DNA of 44,577 nt from contig PBDY01000015.1 of the NCBI GenBank assembly GCA_002717445.1, positions 1 through 44,577 of the forward strand, given 5' to 3'. Position 1 is the stretch's first letter, and each line of letters opens with the position of its first letter. Shown piece by piece: positions 11,171-21,682 of the stretch. The translations under genes and the position numbers were made by a program. The notes under the pieces were generated by a model. The model saw nothing but the letters and a program-made list of their open reading frames with translations. It searched no databases and had not been told where the DNA came from. Source of the stretch: Gammaproteobacteria bacterium. GTDB taxonomy: Bacteria; Pseudomonadota; Gammaproteobacteria; Steroidobacterales; UBA11654.

Positions 11171-12193
11171 TTACTTAAAGTGCGGCATTACGTCTTTGCC
11201 AATGATATTGAGCGCATCCTTAGGATCATCGTGCAGACGAAGTGATAAGTGAGTCTGACCCATTTTTTCAAATTGCTTGAATCTGGTGATTTCTGATTCA
11301 AGATCTGAGAGATCACCTGTTGATGTAAAGACTCTGCATAGTTTATTAGCTATCTCTATATCAATATCTTTAACGTTTCCTGAGCGGTCGAAATATGCAT
11401 CAACAAATGACTCGAAATTAGCTGTTATCTCTTCACATTCCTCATTTGAGAAATAATGCTCCAATAAAGATTTATCCAGTTTTCTCGCCCTCCACGCGAG
11501 CTCCCTTCTTGATTCTCTGTATGCCTCTTCTTTATTGTTTTTAATATGCCATGCCCAAAAAGAATTGATTAATATTTGATCGTTATCATCCAATCTTTTC
11601 CCTTTTCCTATGTGAATATTTTCAATCGCCTCATCAAGAACCTCAGGTGGTGTTGCCCCAATGTATACTCCATCGGCCACCCTGCCTTCCATCCTCATCA
11701 TCATGTGCCTATAAGCTGTACCATAAACAATGGGTTTGGTTTGTTTTGCCCATCCGTAATCACAGGGCAATGAAACGCTAAATATTTCTCCGTCATATCC
11801 TTCCTTAAGATCATCGCAACAAGCCTTTATAATAATCTCCAATGCTTCTCTCACGGCAAGAACAATCTTCTTTGGGGTATCCAGATTCATTGCGGTGAGG
11901 TTTCCTTCACCGGCCCCTACAGCAACTTGCGCTCTTCCTCCGCTGATCTCATTCAGTGTTAGAAGGGAATTTGCTATTTTAAGTGGATGCATCTCAAAAG
12001 GGCTGACAGCCAGTATCCCTAACTTAATTTCACTGCTTTCTTTTGCGAGATGGGTCAGGCTTATGAATGGGTCCCAGTGAGAAAAGTAGTTTGATGTCCA
12101 GACCGAATGTACACCATAACTTTCAGCTAAAAGTCCTAGATCACAAATTTCTTCTGGCGTAAGGTCTGGCTCTAAAATAATGTCTATTTTCAT
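11171..12193 (-). CDS. LLM-class (luciferase-like) flavin/F420-dependent oxidoreductase
   Basis: 340 aa; MKIDIILEPDLTPEEICDLGLLAESYGVHSVWTSNYFSHWDPF; SGGRAQVAVGAGEG; GRVADGVYIGA. Located between amidase gene and miaA, 4-bp overlap with the amidase ORF. Confidence 0.82.
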   Translation of the reverse strand: MKIDIILEPDLTPEEICDLGLLAESYGVHSVWTSNYFSHWDPFISLTHLAKESSEIKLGILAVSPFEMHPLKIANSLLTLNEISGGRAQVAVGAGEGNLTAMNLDTPKKIVLAVREALEIIIKACCDDLKEGYDGEIFSVSLPCDYGWAKQTKPIVYGTAYRHMMMRMEGRVADGVYIGATPPEVLDEAIENIHIGKGKRLDDNDQILINSFWAWHIKNNKEEAYRESRRELAWRARKLDKSLLEHYFSNEECEEITANFESFVDAYFDRSGNVKDIDIEIANKLCRVFTSTGDLSDLESEITRFKQFEKMGQTHLSLRLHDDPKDALNIIGKDVMPHFK

Positions 12194-13374
12194 CTCTTTC
12201 CTAGCTCCTTTCTTGTGCTTGCACTATAGCTTTTCAAACCCCTTACTATTGCTTCAGCAATTTTGTCCTGGTTTCTTGGGTTGATCAAAAATTTTTCATC
12301 GTCCTTATTTGAAAGATAACTGGTCTCAATCAGCACCGAGGCAACTGAAGTGGATTTCAACACTGCAAACTCGGCTTCACGAGGTGTTTTTTTGCGAATT
12401 CTCACATCTTTCTTCATTTCCTTAAGAATATGTTTTCCGATCTCAATGCTCTGGTCTTGTGTATCTAAATCACCACTGCTAATTCGACTCAGTGATTTGT
12501 TCGTAGAAGTCGATTTAAATCTTATATTGTTATTGGTTTTTGGTCGATACATCACTTTGTAGTCACTGCCTCTCCTAATCTTTCTTGAATCCGAGAGTGC
12601 GTATAAAGTTGCGCCTCTGACAGAGCTGTCTGAAAAAGCATCGGCATGGATTGATATCAATAGGTCAGCACCGCCCTTCTTTGCCCTATTAAGTCTCTCA
12701 GACAAAGACTCTTGTTGACGGCAATTGCTTCTATTGCCGGGGCAGGGAAATGAATCATTGTCTCTGATTAAGAAAGCGCTCATTGTTTTCTCATTATCGA
12801 TTAATTTCTTTAATTTTTTAGAGATCTTCAGAACTAGGTTTTTTTCTATAACTTGACTGCCCTGAGCCCCAGGGTCTTTACCGCCATGACCAGGATCGAT
12901 CGCGACGATAAACTTCTTTCTATTTACAGAAGATGCAGCAAGCTTTTTACTGCCCTCAAAGGCTTTTTTTAAGTCTATAACTAAACGATGATTTGGGTTT
13001 TTATTCTTTGGAATTGCGCTCAATTGATAGAAAAGAATCTCACTGGTTTCTATCACCATTCTAACCCTTGTAGCGTTATTCCTTGCAATCCTAATCTCAT
13101 TTACTAACCCGGACTTTTTGATTTTAGTTTTAAGCCCTTTTGCTAAATCCGTCTGATAAAGATCGATGACAATACGATCTGGCCGATTGAGAGTAAAGAG
13201 CTTATATTTAACTTTCTCAGTCAGATCTATAACCAATCTAGTTTCATCATCAGATTGATTGATTCTCACGTCTTTTAGGATTGATTTTGAGTGAGCCACG
13301 TCGGCAAACAGTGAACACAGTATTGCGGTAACAAAAAATGTAATCGGTTTCTTTATTGAAAGTGACATTTGCAT
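12190..13374 (-). CDS. N-acetylmuramoyl-L-alanine amidase (AMIN + Amidase_3), AmiB/AmiC type
   Basis: AMIN-type N-terminus (VRINQSDDETRLVIDLTEKVKYKLFTLNRPDRIVIDLYQTDL); FIVAIDPGHGGKDPGAQGS; SIHADAFSDSSVRGATLYALS; VLIETSYLSNKDDEKFL. Confidence 0.94.
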   Translation of the reverse strand: MQMSLSIKKPITFFVTAILCSLFADVAHSKSILKDVRINQSDDETRLVIDLTEKVKYKLFTLNRPDRIVIDLYQTDLAKGLKTKIKKSGLVNEIRIARNNATRVRMVIETSEILFYQLSAIPKNKNPNHRLVIDLKKAFEGSKKLAASSVNRKKFIVAIDPGHGGKDPGAQGSQVIEKNLVLKISKKLKKLIDNEKTMSAFLIRDNDSFPCPGNRSNCRQQESLSERLNRAKKGGADLLISIHADAFSDSSVRGATLYALSDSRKIRRGSDYKVMYRPKTNNNIRFKSTSTNKSLSRISSGDLDTQDQSIEIGKHILKEMKKDVRIRKKTPREAEFAVLKSTSVASVLIETSYLSNKDDEKFLINPRNQDKIAEAIVRGLKSYSASTRKELGKR

Positions 13375-13386
13375 GAATAAGAAAGT

Positions 13387-13851
13387 TTATATTGTGAATA
13401 GATTATTTCCCAATTTGTGGGAAAAATCTTCAAAAAATATCTCTCTTTGGTTTGGATGATCCAATCCTTGTATTGTAATTTTCAGATCGGGTGTGAGGAT
13501 AACTCCGTCACCTTTTTGTGGCCACTCAATTAAATGTATCGAAGGCTTATCCAAGCAGGGCTCTTCATGGAGATCAAGTTCATATAATTCTGTCTTATGA
13601 TTGATGCGATACAGATCCACATGAAAAACATAGTGTTTTTCCAGTTCAATCCTTTCAATTAAGCTGAAAGTTGGACTGTTGATAACTTCTTTAAAATTCA
13701 TTCCCTTCATAAAACCTTTTGCAAAAGTTGTCTTGCCAGTCCCAAGATCTCCTTCTAGAAAGATCACATAGTTTTCCTTTATCTCATTGAGCACGAAAAT
13801 GCCGAGATCCTCAGCGATTTTCATCATTTGAGACTCTGCCTGAATGATCAT
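13387..13851 (-). CDS. tsaE: tRNA threonylcarbamoyladenosine biosynthesis ATPase TsaE
   Basis: FLEGDLGTGKTTFAKGFMKGMNFKEVINSPTFSLIERIE; YHVFHVDLYRI. Confidence 0.95.
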   Translation of the reverse strand: MIIQAESQMMKIAEDLGIFVLNEIKENYVIFLEGDLGTGKTTFAKGFMKGMNFKEVINSPTFSLIERIELEKHYVFHVDLYRINHKTELYELDLHEEPCLDKPSIHLIEWPQKGDGVILTPDLKITIQGLDHPNQREIFFEDFSHKLGNNLFTI

Positions 13852-15332
13852 GGGTTAACCAATTGCCTTATGTGGGTTAATAAATCAGAAGCTATCATCC
13901 CTCTTTCTCCTTCATGGGATGCTAAATCACCTGCCTTAGAATGCACATGAGCCCCAATGGAAGTGATCATTGCTGCATCCTCGGTTCCAAATTGACCTAA
14001 GAGTGAACATATGACGCCGGTTAACAAATCACCCATTCCTGCAGTTGCCATACCTGGATTTCCAACTGTGATCATGTATGGTCGGTCATTGATAGAATGA
14101 TGGATTAGTGAAAACTTCCCTTTAAGTAAGACATTGGCTGAGTATTTTTCTGCAAGCTGAGAAATGGCACCGAGTCTATCTTTTTGGATATCACTCACTG
14201 ATGAACCTAATAGCCTAGCTGCTTCACCTGGATGAGGAGTGAGTGTCCAGTTATCTCTTTTTCTAGGACCGGAGGAGAGAATATTTAACGCATCGGCATC
14301 CATTACTAAATGTTTATCAGATTCCAAGGCTAGATTAAATAGATTAACTGCCCAATCATCCGTACCCAATCCAGGACCAATTCCGATAATATCCGCCTTA
14401 TCCATTAAAGAAGAAATGTCTTTTTGGTTTGAAACATCGTGACACATCACCTCTGGTCTGAATTGATTAATAATTTCACAGCTTTTTGATGTGGATACAA
14501 CACTGACAAGCCCTGAACCAGATCTCAGTGAAGCTTCAGATGAAATCCTGATGGCGCCTTCCATTCCATTGTTTCCACCTATGAATAATATATGGCCGTG
14601 ATCACCCTTGTGACTTGCTTGCTGTCTATTCGATAAAAGATCGCTGACTTCTTGTTCAGAAGTAATTTCGATTAGAGGGTCATGCTTAACGTAAAAAGAT
14701 TCATCAATATCCAAATCAGAAAAACAAATGGTTCCGACACAATTGGGTCCACTGCTAAGATAGAGCCCTGATTTTTTTCCCACATAAGTGGTGGTGATAT
14801 TTGCTGATACAGCGCTACCAAATATTTGTCCGGTATTCCCGCAGAGGCCTGAAGGGATATCAATTGATAGAACTCTCGATTCAGATTGATTGATTGATTC
14901 GATTGCTTCTAGATGAGGGGATTCTATGTCCCTGTTTAAACCAATGCCAAAAATTGCATCCACTATCCAGTCACTGGTTAACTCAATGCTGGTTGACCAG
15001 TTTTCAATCTCACCTCCCGCATCTTCAAATGCATCCATGGCTTTTTTTGCATCGCCCCTGAGTTTATCTTTCGGTTCAACGCTAAGAACTGTTGTATTCA
15101 GCCCAGACTTTATCGCCAATTTAGCCAATAAATAACCATCACCAGCATTGTTTCCGGATCCACAAAATACTGTCAATGAGTTTGGAGTTTCATTCATTAA
15201 GATTTGAAACGAGTATCTCGCAGCCCTCTCCATTAAAATGAATCCATATTCAGACTCATTCTGATCAATCGCATCTTTATCAATATCTGCAACAGTCTTT
15301 GAGCTAAATACATATTTCTCGGCAAGTTTCAT
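13848..15332 (-). CDS. nnr: Bifunctional NAD(P)H-hydrate epimerase/dehydratase (YjeF/Nnr)
   Basis: ORF listed to 15392, but the internal Met (MKLAEKYVFSSKTVADIDKDAI) at 15332 is the likely start; VFCGSGNNAGDGYLLAKLA; GIGPGLGTDDWAVNLF; LTPHPGEAARLLG; GNPGMATAGMGDLLTGVI. Confidence 0.93.
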   Translation of the reverse strand: MKLAEKYVFSSKTVADIDKDAIDQNESEYGFILMERAARYSFQILMNETPNSLTVFCGSGNNAGDGYLLAKLAIKSGLNTTVLSVEPKDKLRGDAKKAMDAFEDAGGEIENWSTSIELTSDWIVDAIFGIGLNRDIESPHLEAIESINQSESRVLSIDIPSGLCGNTGQIFGSAVSANITTTYVGKKSGLYLSSGPNCVGTICFSDLDIDESFYVKHDPLIEITSEQEVSDLLSNRQQASHKGDHGHILFIGGNNGMEGAIRISSEASLRSGSGLVSVVSTSKSCEIINQFRPEVMCHDVSNQKDISSLMDKADIIGIGPGLGTDDWAVNLFNLALESDKHLVMDADALNILSSGPRKRDNWTLTPHPGEAARLLGSSVSDIQKDRLGAISQLAEKYSANVLLKGKFSLIHHSINDRPYMITVGNPGMATAGMGDLLTGVICSLLGQFGTEDAAMITSIGAHVHSKAGDLASHEGERGMIASDLLTHIRQLVNP

Positions 15333-15378
15333 GCGTATTATTATACTTGTCCTGAATGAAAATAATGCCTCATAAAAA

Positions 15379-16431
15379 ATGTCTGACCTCAAAAAATTAA
15401 AGAAAGATATCCATAGATGGTCACAGGAACTGGGTTTTGACCAGATGGGTGTCTCGGGGGTCGAAATAGAAAAAGATGAGGAAAAACTGATTCAATGGCT
15501 CAAAAATAATCATCATGGATCCATGAAATATATGGAAAAGTACGGCAAAAAAAGAGCCAGACCTTATGAGCTCATACCTGGAGCTCTAAGAGTAATTTCA
15601 TTCAGGATGACCTATCATTTTTTTGACAAAGAAATGAGCGAAAAAAGGATAGATGATAATACGAATGCCTACATTGCGAATTATGCCCTTGGACGGGATT
15701 ACCACAAGACAATAAGATCAAAACTAAAGGAAATAATCAGCCGCATCAGTGAGCACTCGAACATCATAGAAAAGAATTATTTTGTTGATTCAGCGCCTGT
15801 ATTGGAAAGAGCATTGGCAAGAAATGCAGGATTGGGGTGGATAGGCAAGAACACAAATCTCATTAATAAGAATCATGGTTCATGGTTTTTTATTGCAGAG
15901 ATCATTACAGATATTGAACTTGAGATAGATCACCCTGCCACAAATCACTGTGGAAGTTGCAAAGAATGTATCGATGTTTGCCCAACATCTGCAATCGTTG
16001 CACCGTATGAGCTTGATGCAAGAAAATGCGTCTCTTACCTAACCATAGAAAGCAAAGAGTCGATACCAAAAGAAATGAGAAAATCGATCGGAAACAGAAT
16101 TTTTGGATGCGACGATTGTCAAATCTTTTGCCCATGGAATAAATTTGCAAAAAAACCAGTGATTGATGATTTTAAACCAAGAGAAGCTTTTGAAGATGCA
16201 TCATTAAAATCACTGTTTAAATGGACCAAAGAAGAATGGGATGAAAAAACCAAAGGTTCAGCAATTCGGAGAACCGGATATCATGGTTGGTTAAGGAATA
16301 TAGCGGTTGCATTGGGAAACTCAAAAAAAGAAACGTCAACGGTTGATCTTCTTAAATCACGAAAAGGAGATGCCAGCTCTATGGTTGATGAACACATTGA
16401 TTGGGCATTGGAGCAACAGTTGTCAGATTAA
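15379..16431 (+). CDS. queG: Epoxyqueuosine reductase QueG
   Basis: YALGRDYHKTIRSKLK; FVDSAPVLERALARNAGLGWIGKNTNLI; CGSCKECIDVCPTSAI and CDDCQIFCPWN 4Fe-4S motifs. Confidence 0.96.
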   Translation: MSDLKKLKKDIHRWSQELGFDQMGVSGVEIEKDEEKLIQWLKNNHHGSMKYMEKYGKKRARPYELIPGALRVISFRMTYHFFDKEMSEKRIDDNTNAYIANYALGRDYHKTIRSKLKEIISRISEHSNIIEKNYFVDSAPVLERALARNAGLGWIGKNTNLINKNHGSWFFIAEIITDIELEIDHPATNHCGSCKECIDVCPTSAIVAPYELDARKCVSYLTIESKESIPKEMRKSIGNRIFGCDDCQIFCPWNKFAKKPVIDDFKPREAFEDASLKSLFKWTKEEWDEKTKGSAIRRTGYHGWLRNIAVALGNSKKETSTVDLLKSRKGDASSMVDEHIDWALEQQLSD

Positions 16432-17096
16432 GAGAATGCAGCTACTGTGTTATTGAAAAAATGTTTTCCGTGTTTCACATTTTTTAATTCTGAAAACAAC
16501 ATTTCAAAGTGATCATTATTATTAATGGGATCTATATTCTCGGCATTCACCACTAAAATAGGAGACTCTTCATAATAATAGAAAAACTTTGCATATGAAT
16601 CTGCAATCTTTTCAAGATAGGAAGCGTCTATGAGAAGGTCAATCGATGGAGAACGCATTCTAATTCTTGATAACAGGACCTCCACAGGTGCTTGAAGGTA
16701 AACAACCAAATCTGGGGAAGGATGAGTAACCTTTAATGAATCTTTTACTTTTTTGAATAAATCTATCTCTTCATGAGTCAGATTGATTTCGGTAAATATA
16801 TTGTCTTTATCAAAAATAAAATCAGTAATACTGATGCTTGAAAATAAGTCCTCTTGGTTAATATTTTCAAGCAACTTAGACCTCTGAAACAAGAATGAAA
16901 GCTCAGTTGGCAATGCATTTGATCTTGGATCCTTGTAAAAACTCTCGAGAAAGGGATTGGTTTCTGGCTGTTCCAAAATCAGCTTTCCATCAAGATGATC
17001 CGCCATTTTTTTTGCCAAACTGGTTTTTCCTGAACCGACTGGACCCTCAATCGAAATATACTTTGTATCTGGGCTGATTATGATTGGCTCTGTCAT
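16428..17096 (-). CDS. Deoxynucleoside kinase family protein (dGK/dNK-like)
   Basis: 222 aa; YISIEGPVGSGKTSLAKKMADHL P-loop; DLVVYLQAPVEVLLSRIRMRS; YLEKIADSYAKFFYYYEESPILVVNAENID. Confidence 0.88.
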   Translation of the reverse strand: MTEPIIISPDTKYISIEGPVGSGKTSLAKKMADHLDGKLILEQPETNPFLESFYKDPRSNALPTELSFLFQRSKLLENINQEDLFSSISITDFIFDKDNIFTEINLTHEEIDLFKKVKDSLKVTHPSPDLVVYLQAPVEVLLSRIRMRSPSIDLLIDASYLEKIADSYAKFFYYYEESPILVVNAENIDPINNNDHFEMLFSELKNVKHGKHFFNNTVAAFS

Positions 17097-17131
17097 ACTA
17101 TTTATACTAGCAAAAATAAGGCTTCATATTC

Positions 17132-18163
17132 CTAGAGTAAATCTTCCTGTTGAATGATTTCTTTAGGCGGTTTAATTCCAAAGTGTTCATAAGTTTTTCC
17201 AGATGCCATTCGTCCTCTGGGTGTTCTGACCAAAAAACCACCTTGAATGAGAAATGGCTCTATAAGGTCTTCAACCGTGCCTCTTTCTTCTCCAATAGCT
17301 GATGCAATGGCATCAATTCCAACGGGACCACCACCAAATTTCTCAATGATGGCTGTCAGAAATTTTCTATCCAGATAATCAAAACCATTGATGTCTACTT
17401 CCATCAGATTCATTGCATCATTCACTAATTGAGAATTTATTCGTCCATCGCTTTTTACTTCGCAGTAGTCTCTTGCCCTTCTGAGAAGGCGATTGGCTAT
17501 TCTTGGTGTGCCTCTCGATCGCGATGCAATCTGCTCAGCACCTTTCCGGTCGATTTCAACACCCAATATTCCTGCTGATCGATTAACAATTTGGGTGATC
17601 TCATCAACATTGTAAAAATCCAATCTTTGAGAAATCCCAAATCGATCCCTCAATGGAGATGTCAGTAAACCAGCTCTGGTAGTGGCTCCAATCATTGTGA
17701 ATCTAGATAAATCCAGTTTTATAGACCTCGCAGATGGCCCTTCCCCAATCACAAGATCGAGTTGATAATCTTCGAGAGCTGGATATAAGATTTCTTCTAC
17801 TACAGAACTTAGACGATGTATCTCGTCTACAAACAGAACGTCTCTCTCTTCAAGATTGGTCAAGATTGCTGCCAAGTCCCCAGTTTTCTCTATGGCGGGT
17901 CCCGATGTATGTTTTAAGCTCACACCTAGCTCATTGGCAATGACATGTGCAAGTGTGGTCTTACCAAGTCCTGGAGGGCCGAAGATCAAGACATGGTCCA
18001 TGGCCTCATTTCTTTTCTTTGCTGCTTCAATGAATATGTTCATTTGATCCTTGACGGATTCTTGACCTATATATTCGTCTAAAATCTGAGGTCTGAGCAC
18101 TTGCTCTACAGACTGCTCACCTTCTTGTACTTCGGCTGTTATGATTTTTTCTTCATCTGCCAT
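17132..18163 (-). CDS. ruvB: Holliday junction branch migration helicase RuvB
   Basis: [101 protein letters not shown]. Confidence 0.98.
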   Translation of the reverse strand: MADEEKIITAEVQEGEQSVEQVLRPQILDEYIGQESVKDQMNIFIEAAKKRNEAMDHVLIFGPPGLGKTTLAHVIANELGVSLKHTSGPAIEKTGDLAAILTNLEERDVLFVDEIHRLSSVVEEILYPALEDYQLDLVIGEGPSARSIKLDLSRFTMIGATTRAGLLTSPLRDRFGISQRLDFYNVDEITQIVNRSAGILGVEIDRKGAEQIASRSRGTPRIANRLLRRARDYCEVKSDGRINSQLVNDAMNLMEVDINGFDYLDRKFLTAIIEKFGGGPVGIDAIASAIGEERGTVEDLIEPFLIQGGFLVRTPRGRMASGKTYEHFGIKPPKEIIQQEDLL

Positions 18164-18168
18164 AGAAA

Positions 18169-18756
18169 TTACTTATTGAGGGATTTTAATGCCTGACGGA
18201 TGAGCTCCTCCACAGAGAGGTCTTCACTCTCAATCTTGTCAAGAATGCTTTTTGCGTCTTTCGTTTTATAACCCAGATTAACAAGTGCATTAATTGCTTC
18301 TCCAACGGCACTATTTTCATTGGCTTGAGAAAGATTGCTTTCATCATCTGAGATCTCGGAGATCTTATCTTTCATTTCAACTATGAGCCTTTCTGCTGTT
18401 TTTTTGCCTATGCCGGGCAGATGAACGAGTGCATCAATATCCTCGTTTACAACCGATTGAATAAATCCAGATACATTGGTCCCTGACAGAATTGTGATGG
18501 CTAATTTTGCTCCAACTCCGCTGATTTTAATCAGTGCCCTAAAAAGTTTTCTTTCTTCCTCGGTGGCAAAACCATAAAGGGAATGCTGATCCTCACGAAC
18601 CACTAGGTGAGTCAATAAGTAGGCTGATTCTCCAACCTTGGGTAATTGAAAGCTGGTCGATAGAGGCACAGAAATCTCATAACCGATTCCGTTGACTTCA
18701 AGGAGGATTGCGGATGGGGTCTTTTCTTTAATCAGACCTATTAGAGATCCAATCAT
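18169..18756 (-). CDS. ruvA: Holliday junction branch migration protein RuvA
   Basis: [68 protein letters not shown]. Confidence 0.97.
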   Translation of the reverse strand: MIGSLIGLIKEKTPSAILLEVNGIGYEISVPLSTSFQLPKVGESAYLLTHLVVREDQHSLYGFATEEERKLFRALIKISGVGAKLAITILSGTNVSGFIQSVVNEDIDALVHLPGIGKKTAERLIVEMKDKISEISDDESNLSQANENSAVGEAINALVNLGYKTKDAKSILDKIESEDLSVEELIRQALKSLNK

Positions 18757-19268
18757 TTGGTCGCCGCTTCAATCTTGGCTTTTATGGTCTGTGAGTGTGC
18801 ATGACACATTGCCACTGCGAGAGCATCTGACTCATCCAACTTTAATGTCATTTGCTTAATCGATAGTATCAATTTAACCATTTCCATGACTTGTTCTTTT
18901 TCTGCCTTTCCCGTTCCTACTGTGGATAGTTTAACCTCTCTTGGAGAATACTCGAAGATATTAATATCTGATTCAAAACTGGCGCAAATCGCGGCAGCCC
19001 TTGCATGACCCAATTTTAATGCGCTGCTTGCATTCTTATGCACGAAGACACTTTCAATTGCCATTTGGTCAGGATTATATTCTCTAAGAATTTCTGCAAG
19101 TGATTCAAAAATGACCTTGAGCCTTTTGTTGAAGTCATCTTTCTTTGCGTCAATAACCCCGGAAGCCACGTAGGATGTTTTTGATCCATTGGAGTCAATA
19201 ACTCCATATCCTGTTTTGATCGAACCTGGATCTATACCGATTATTCTCATAGAGATATTGTCACTCAA
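18753..19268 (-). CDS. ruvC: Crossover junction endodeoxyribonuclease RuvC
   Basis: MRIIGIDPGSIKTGYGVID; PDQMAIESVFVHKNASSALKLGHARAAAI; YSPREVKLSTVGTGKAEKEQV; DESDALAVAMCHAHS. Confidence 0.97.
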   Translation of the reverse strand: MSDNISMRIIGIDPGSIKTGYGVIDSNGSKTSYVASGVIDAKKDDFNKRLKVIFESLAEILREYNPDQMAIESVFVHKNASSALKLGHARAAAICASFESDINIFEYSPREVKLSTVGTGKAEKEQVMEMVKLILSIKQMTLKLDESDALAVAMCHAHSQTIKAKIEAATK

Positions 19269-20014
19269 TCACTGATAGATGAAAGAATTTCATCTGAAAA
19301 TTCTATATTTGAGTGAACCTTTTGAACATCATCTAAATCATCAAGAGTATCTAATAATTTCATCATGCTTTCAGCATGCTTCCTTTCAACTGATACCTCG
19401 GTTGATGCCTTCATTACCAGCTCGTTGATATTCACATCTATGCCTGCATCAACAATGGATTCCTTTACATCAATGAGATTCTGTGGATTGGTTTCTATCT
19501 CTATAGATCCATCATCGTTTACTTCAATATCCTCTGCTCCAGACTCTATGGCAAGTTCCATTAAGCTGTCTGGATCATTAGAATTGTTGATTGATATATA
19601 TCCTATTTGCTCGAATAGATAGGCAACTGAGCCTTCTGTACCAAGGTTACCTCCATACTTCGTCAGAGCATGTCTCACTTCAGCAACCGTTCTATTTCTA
19701 TTGTCAGTCATGCACTCAATGAGTATTGCAACGCCACCAGGTCCGTATCCTTCATATAAAACTTCTTCTAATGCATTGCCCTCTTCATCTCCTACACCCT
19801 TGGCAATAGCTCTTTCGATGTTGTCCTTCGGCATGCTTTGAGATTTTGCACTATCAATTGCCGCCCTAAGTCTTGGGTTTGATGAAACATCAGCACCACC
19901 TATTCTTGCGGCAACTGTTATCTCTCTAATGAGTTTTGTGAAGAGTTTTCCTCTCTTCTTATCCTGTCTGCCTTTTCTATGCTGAATATTAGCCCACTTA
20001 CTGTGACCTGCCAT
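19265..20014 (-). CDS. yebC: YebC/PmpR family DNA-binding regulatory protein
   Basis: MAGHSKWANIQHRKGRQDKKRGKLFTKLIREITVAARIGGADVSSNPRLRAAIDSAKSQSMPKDNIERAI. Confidence 0.97.
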   Translation of the reverse strand: MAGHSKWANIQHRKGRQDKKRGKLFTKLIREITVAARIGGADVSSNPRLRAAIDSAKSQSMPKDNIERAIAKGVGDEEGNALEEVLYEGYGPGGVAILIECMTDNRNRTVAEVRHALTKYGGNLGTEGSVAYLFEQIGYISINNSNDPDSLMELAIESGAEDIEVNDDGSIEIETNPQNLIDVKESIVDAGIDVNINELVMKASTEVSVERKHAESMMKLLDTLDDLDDVQKVHSNIEFSDEILSSISD

Positions 20015-20109
20015 TTTTTACCTCGTGAAATGCATCTAATAAAAAGTATAACAACTCGAGTATCTTAACTAAAATGATAGAAGAAAACTTTGGTATCGTA
20101 TTGATTAAG

Positions 20110-21015
20110 ATGAAAAACCATTTTGAAAAAAAACTCATAATAATTTCAGCACTATTCTTCACAGGCACGATATATGCAGAAAGATTCTTAGATGACCCTA
20201 TTGCCAAACTGAATAGCTCTATCACTGAAATTGGATTCAGAGAAGAGAGCGTTATTAGTGATGATGAAGTAAAGATCAATTACTATATAAAGGGCTCAAA
20301 AAAGAAAGCTTTGGTATTTGTTCACGGCTATAGCTGCAGCAGTGAATATTGGTGGCCACAGTTGGAATATTTTTCTAAAGACCATACAGTCATAGCTGTT
20401 GATCTTGCGGGTCATGGAAAGTCAGGTCTCAATAGAAAAGAATACACCATGGATGCTTTTGGAGATGACGTCCAATCTGTTATTGAGCACCTTGAACTTG
20501 ATGAGGTGATCCTAATAGGTCACTCGATGGGTGGGCCAGTGGTTGTAAAAGCTGCAAATAAATTGGGTTCGAAAACTCGTCTTATAATTGGCGTGGATAC
20601 ATTTCAGGATTTGAGTCAAGAAGGTATAAGTACATTCGGTAGAATTGCTGTAAACACTATGTTTAGGCTCTTCTATGATTCAATGACACAAGACATTGTT
20701 GATGATTTTTTTATTGAAGAATCGAATCACGATCTAGAGAAATGGATCAGAAACGATGCTATAGAAACCCCTAAAAAAGTCTCACAAGGAACTCTTGATG
20801 CATTACTGACAATGAACTACGTTAAGAGCCTTGATGAACTGAGTGTGCCAATCATTGCCTTGAATGGAAAAAGTTTCATGGAGACAAAATTGGACGTAAA
20901 TTTTGAAGCATATAAGAATCTTGAAATTGAATTAATCGATCAAGTTGGGCACTTTATAATGCTTGAGAAACCTACAGAGTTTAATGCCTGGCTTGAGTCA
21001 AAAATTTCACAGTAG
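20110..21015 (+). CDS. Secreted alpha/beta-fold hydrolase
   Basis: ORF starts at 20074 but internal Met at 20110 gives a plausible signal peptide (MKNHFEKKLIIISALFFTGTIYAE); ALVFVHGYSCSSEYWWPQ; VILIGHSMGGPVV; QVGHFIMLEKP. Confidence 0.85.
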   Translation: MKNHFEKKLIIISALFFTGTIYAERFLDDPIAKLNSSITEIGFREESVISDDEVKINYYIKGSKKKALVFVHGYSCSSEYWWPQLEYFSKDHTVIAVDLAGHGKSGLNRKEYTMDAFGDDVQSVIEHLELDEVILIGHSMGGPVVVKAANKLGSKTRLIIGVDTFQDLSQEGISTFGRIAVNTMFRLFYDSMTQDIVDDFFIEESNHDLEKWIRNDAIETPKKVSQGTLDALLTMNYVKSLDELSVPIIALNGKSFMETKLDVNFEAYKNLEIELIDQVGHFIMLEKPTEFNAWLESKISQ

Positions 21016-21016
21016 A

Positions 21017-21037
21017 TTTAACTATCCAAAAGTTAAA
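21017..21037. terminator. AT-rich 7-bp inverted repeat between convergent genes (possible bidirectional terminator)
   Basis: tttaact-atccaaa-agttaaa located 2 bp after the hydrolase stop and upstream of the convergent ORF end at 21065; AT-only stem so weak. Confidence 0.3.
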
Positions 21038-21064
21038 CATTAATTTGAAATATTCTTTAAGCAG

Positions 21065-21682
21065 TTACAGATTATTGATGTAGCCAATACATTCTTCAGC
21101 TGAGACAACTTCTCCATATCTTCTTGAGATGTCACGAAGGTTATCATTATGAGGTCTTTCTTCTACATCGCCAACACAATCTTCTGGAACAAATACTCTA
21201 TAACCATGGGAGAAAGCATCAATTACAGTTGCCCTGATGCAGCCGCTGGTAACACACCCTGTAACAATAACAGTATCAACGCCTTTCTTATGTAAGAAGG
21301 TTGTTAATGGTGTAAGAAAAAACATGGAGGGTGCATTTTTACAAAAGTTGAAATCATACTCAGGCTTATGCACCCTTGAATCCATTTCTGTGCAAGGATG
21401 GCCATGATAAAATTCATCCCTTACTGCTTTCACTTTCCAAAGTGGCATATCTTCAAGGCTATCATAAGCCGTATAACAAGAAGCAACGGGGATATTATTA
21501 TTTCTAGCAACTTCAAGAAGCTCAGCTGTTCTATTTGTGGCTTTATCAACCATTGGCATATTACCATTGGGAAAAGATGGGTCAGTGAATGCTAATTGAA
21601 GATCAACCACTAAGATAGCTGGATTTTTACCAAATTCGATAGTTTCAGATGCATATCCCTTATTTTTGTACTCTTCAGACAT
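21065..21682 (-). CDS. Isochorismatase-like cysteine hydrolase (N-carbamoylsarcosine amidase-like)
   Basis: ILVVDLQLAFTDPSFP; VIVTGCVTSGCIRATVIDAFSHGYRVFVPEDCVGDVEERPHNDNL. Confidence 0.88.
   Translation of the reverse strand: MSEEYKNKGYASETIEFGKNPAILVVDLQLAFTDPSFPNGNMPMVDKATNRTAELLEVARNNNIPVASCYTAYDSLEDMPLWKVKAVRDEFYHGHPCTEMDSRVHKPEYDFNFCKNAPSMFFLTPLTTFLHKKGVDTVIVTGCVTSGCIRATVIDAFSHGYRVFVPEDCVGDVEERPHNDNLRDISRRYGEVVSAEECIGYINNL

Noticed and set aside
20015-20109. SOS box upstream of yebC-ruvCAB
   Set aside because: No GTTCN7GTTC/GAACN7GAAC and no CTGT-N8-ACAG seen in the short leader.
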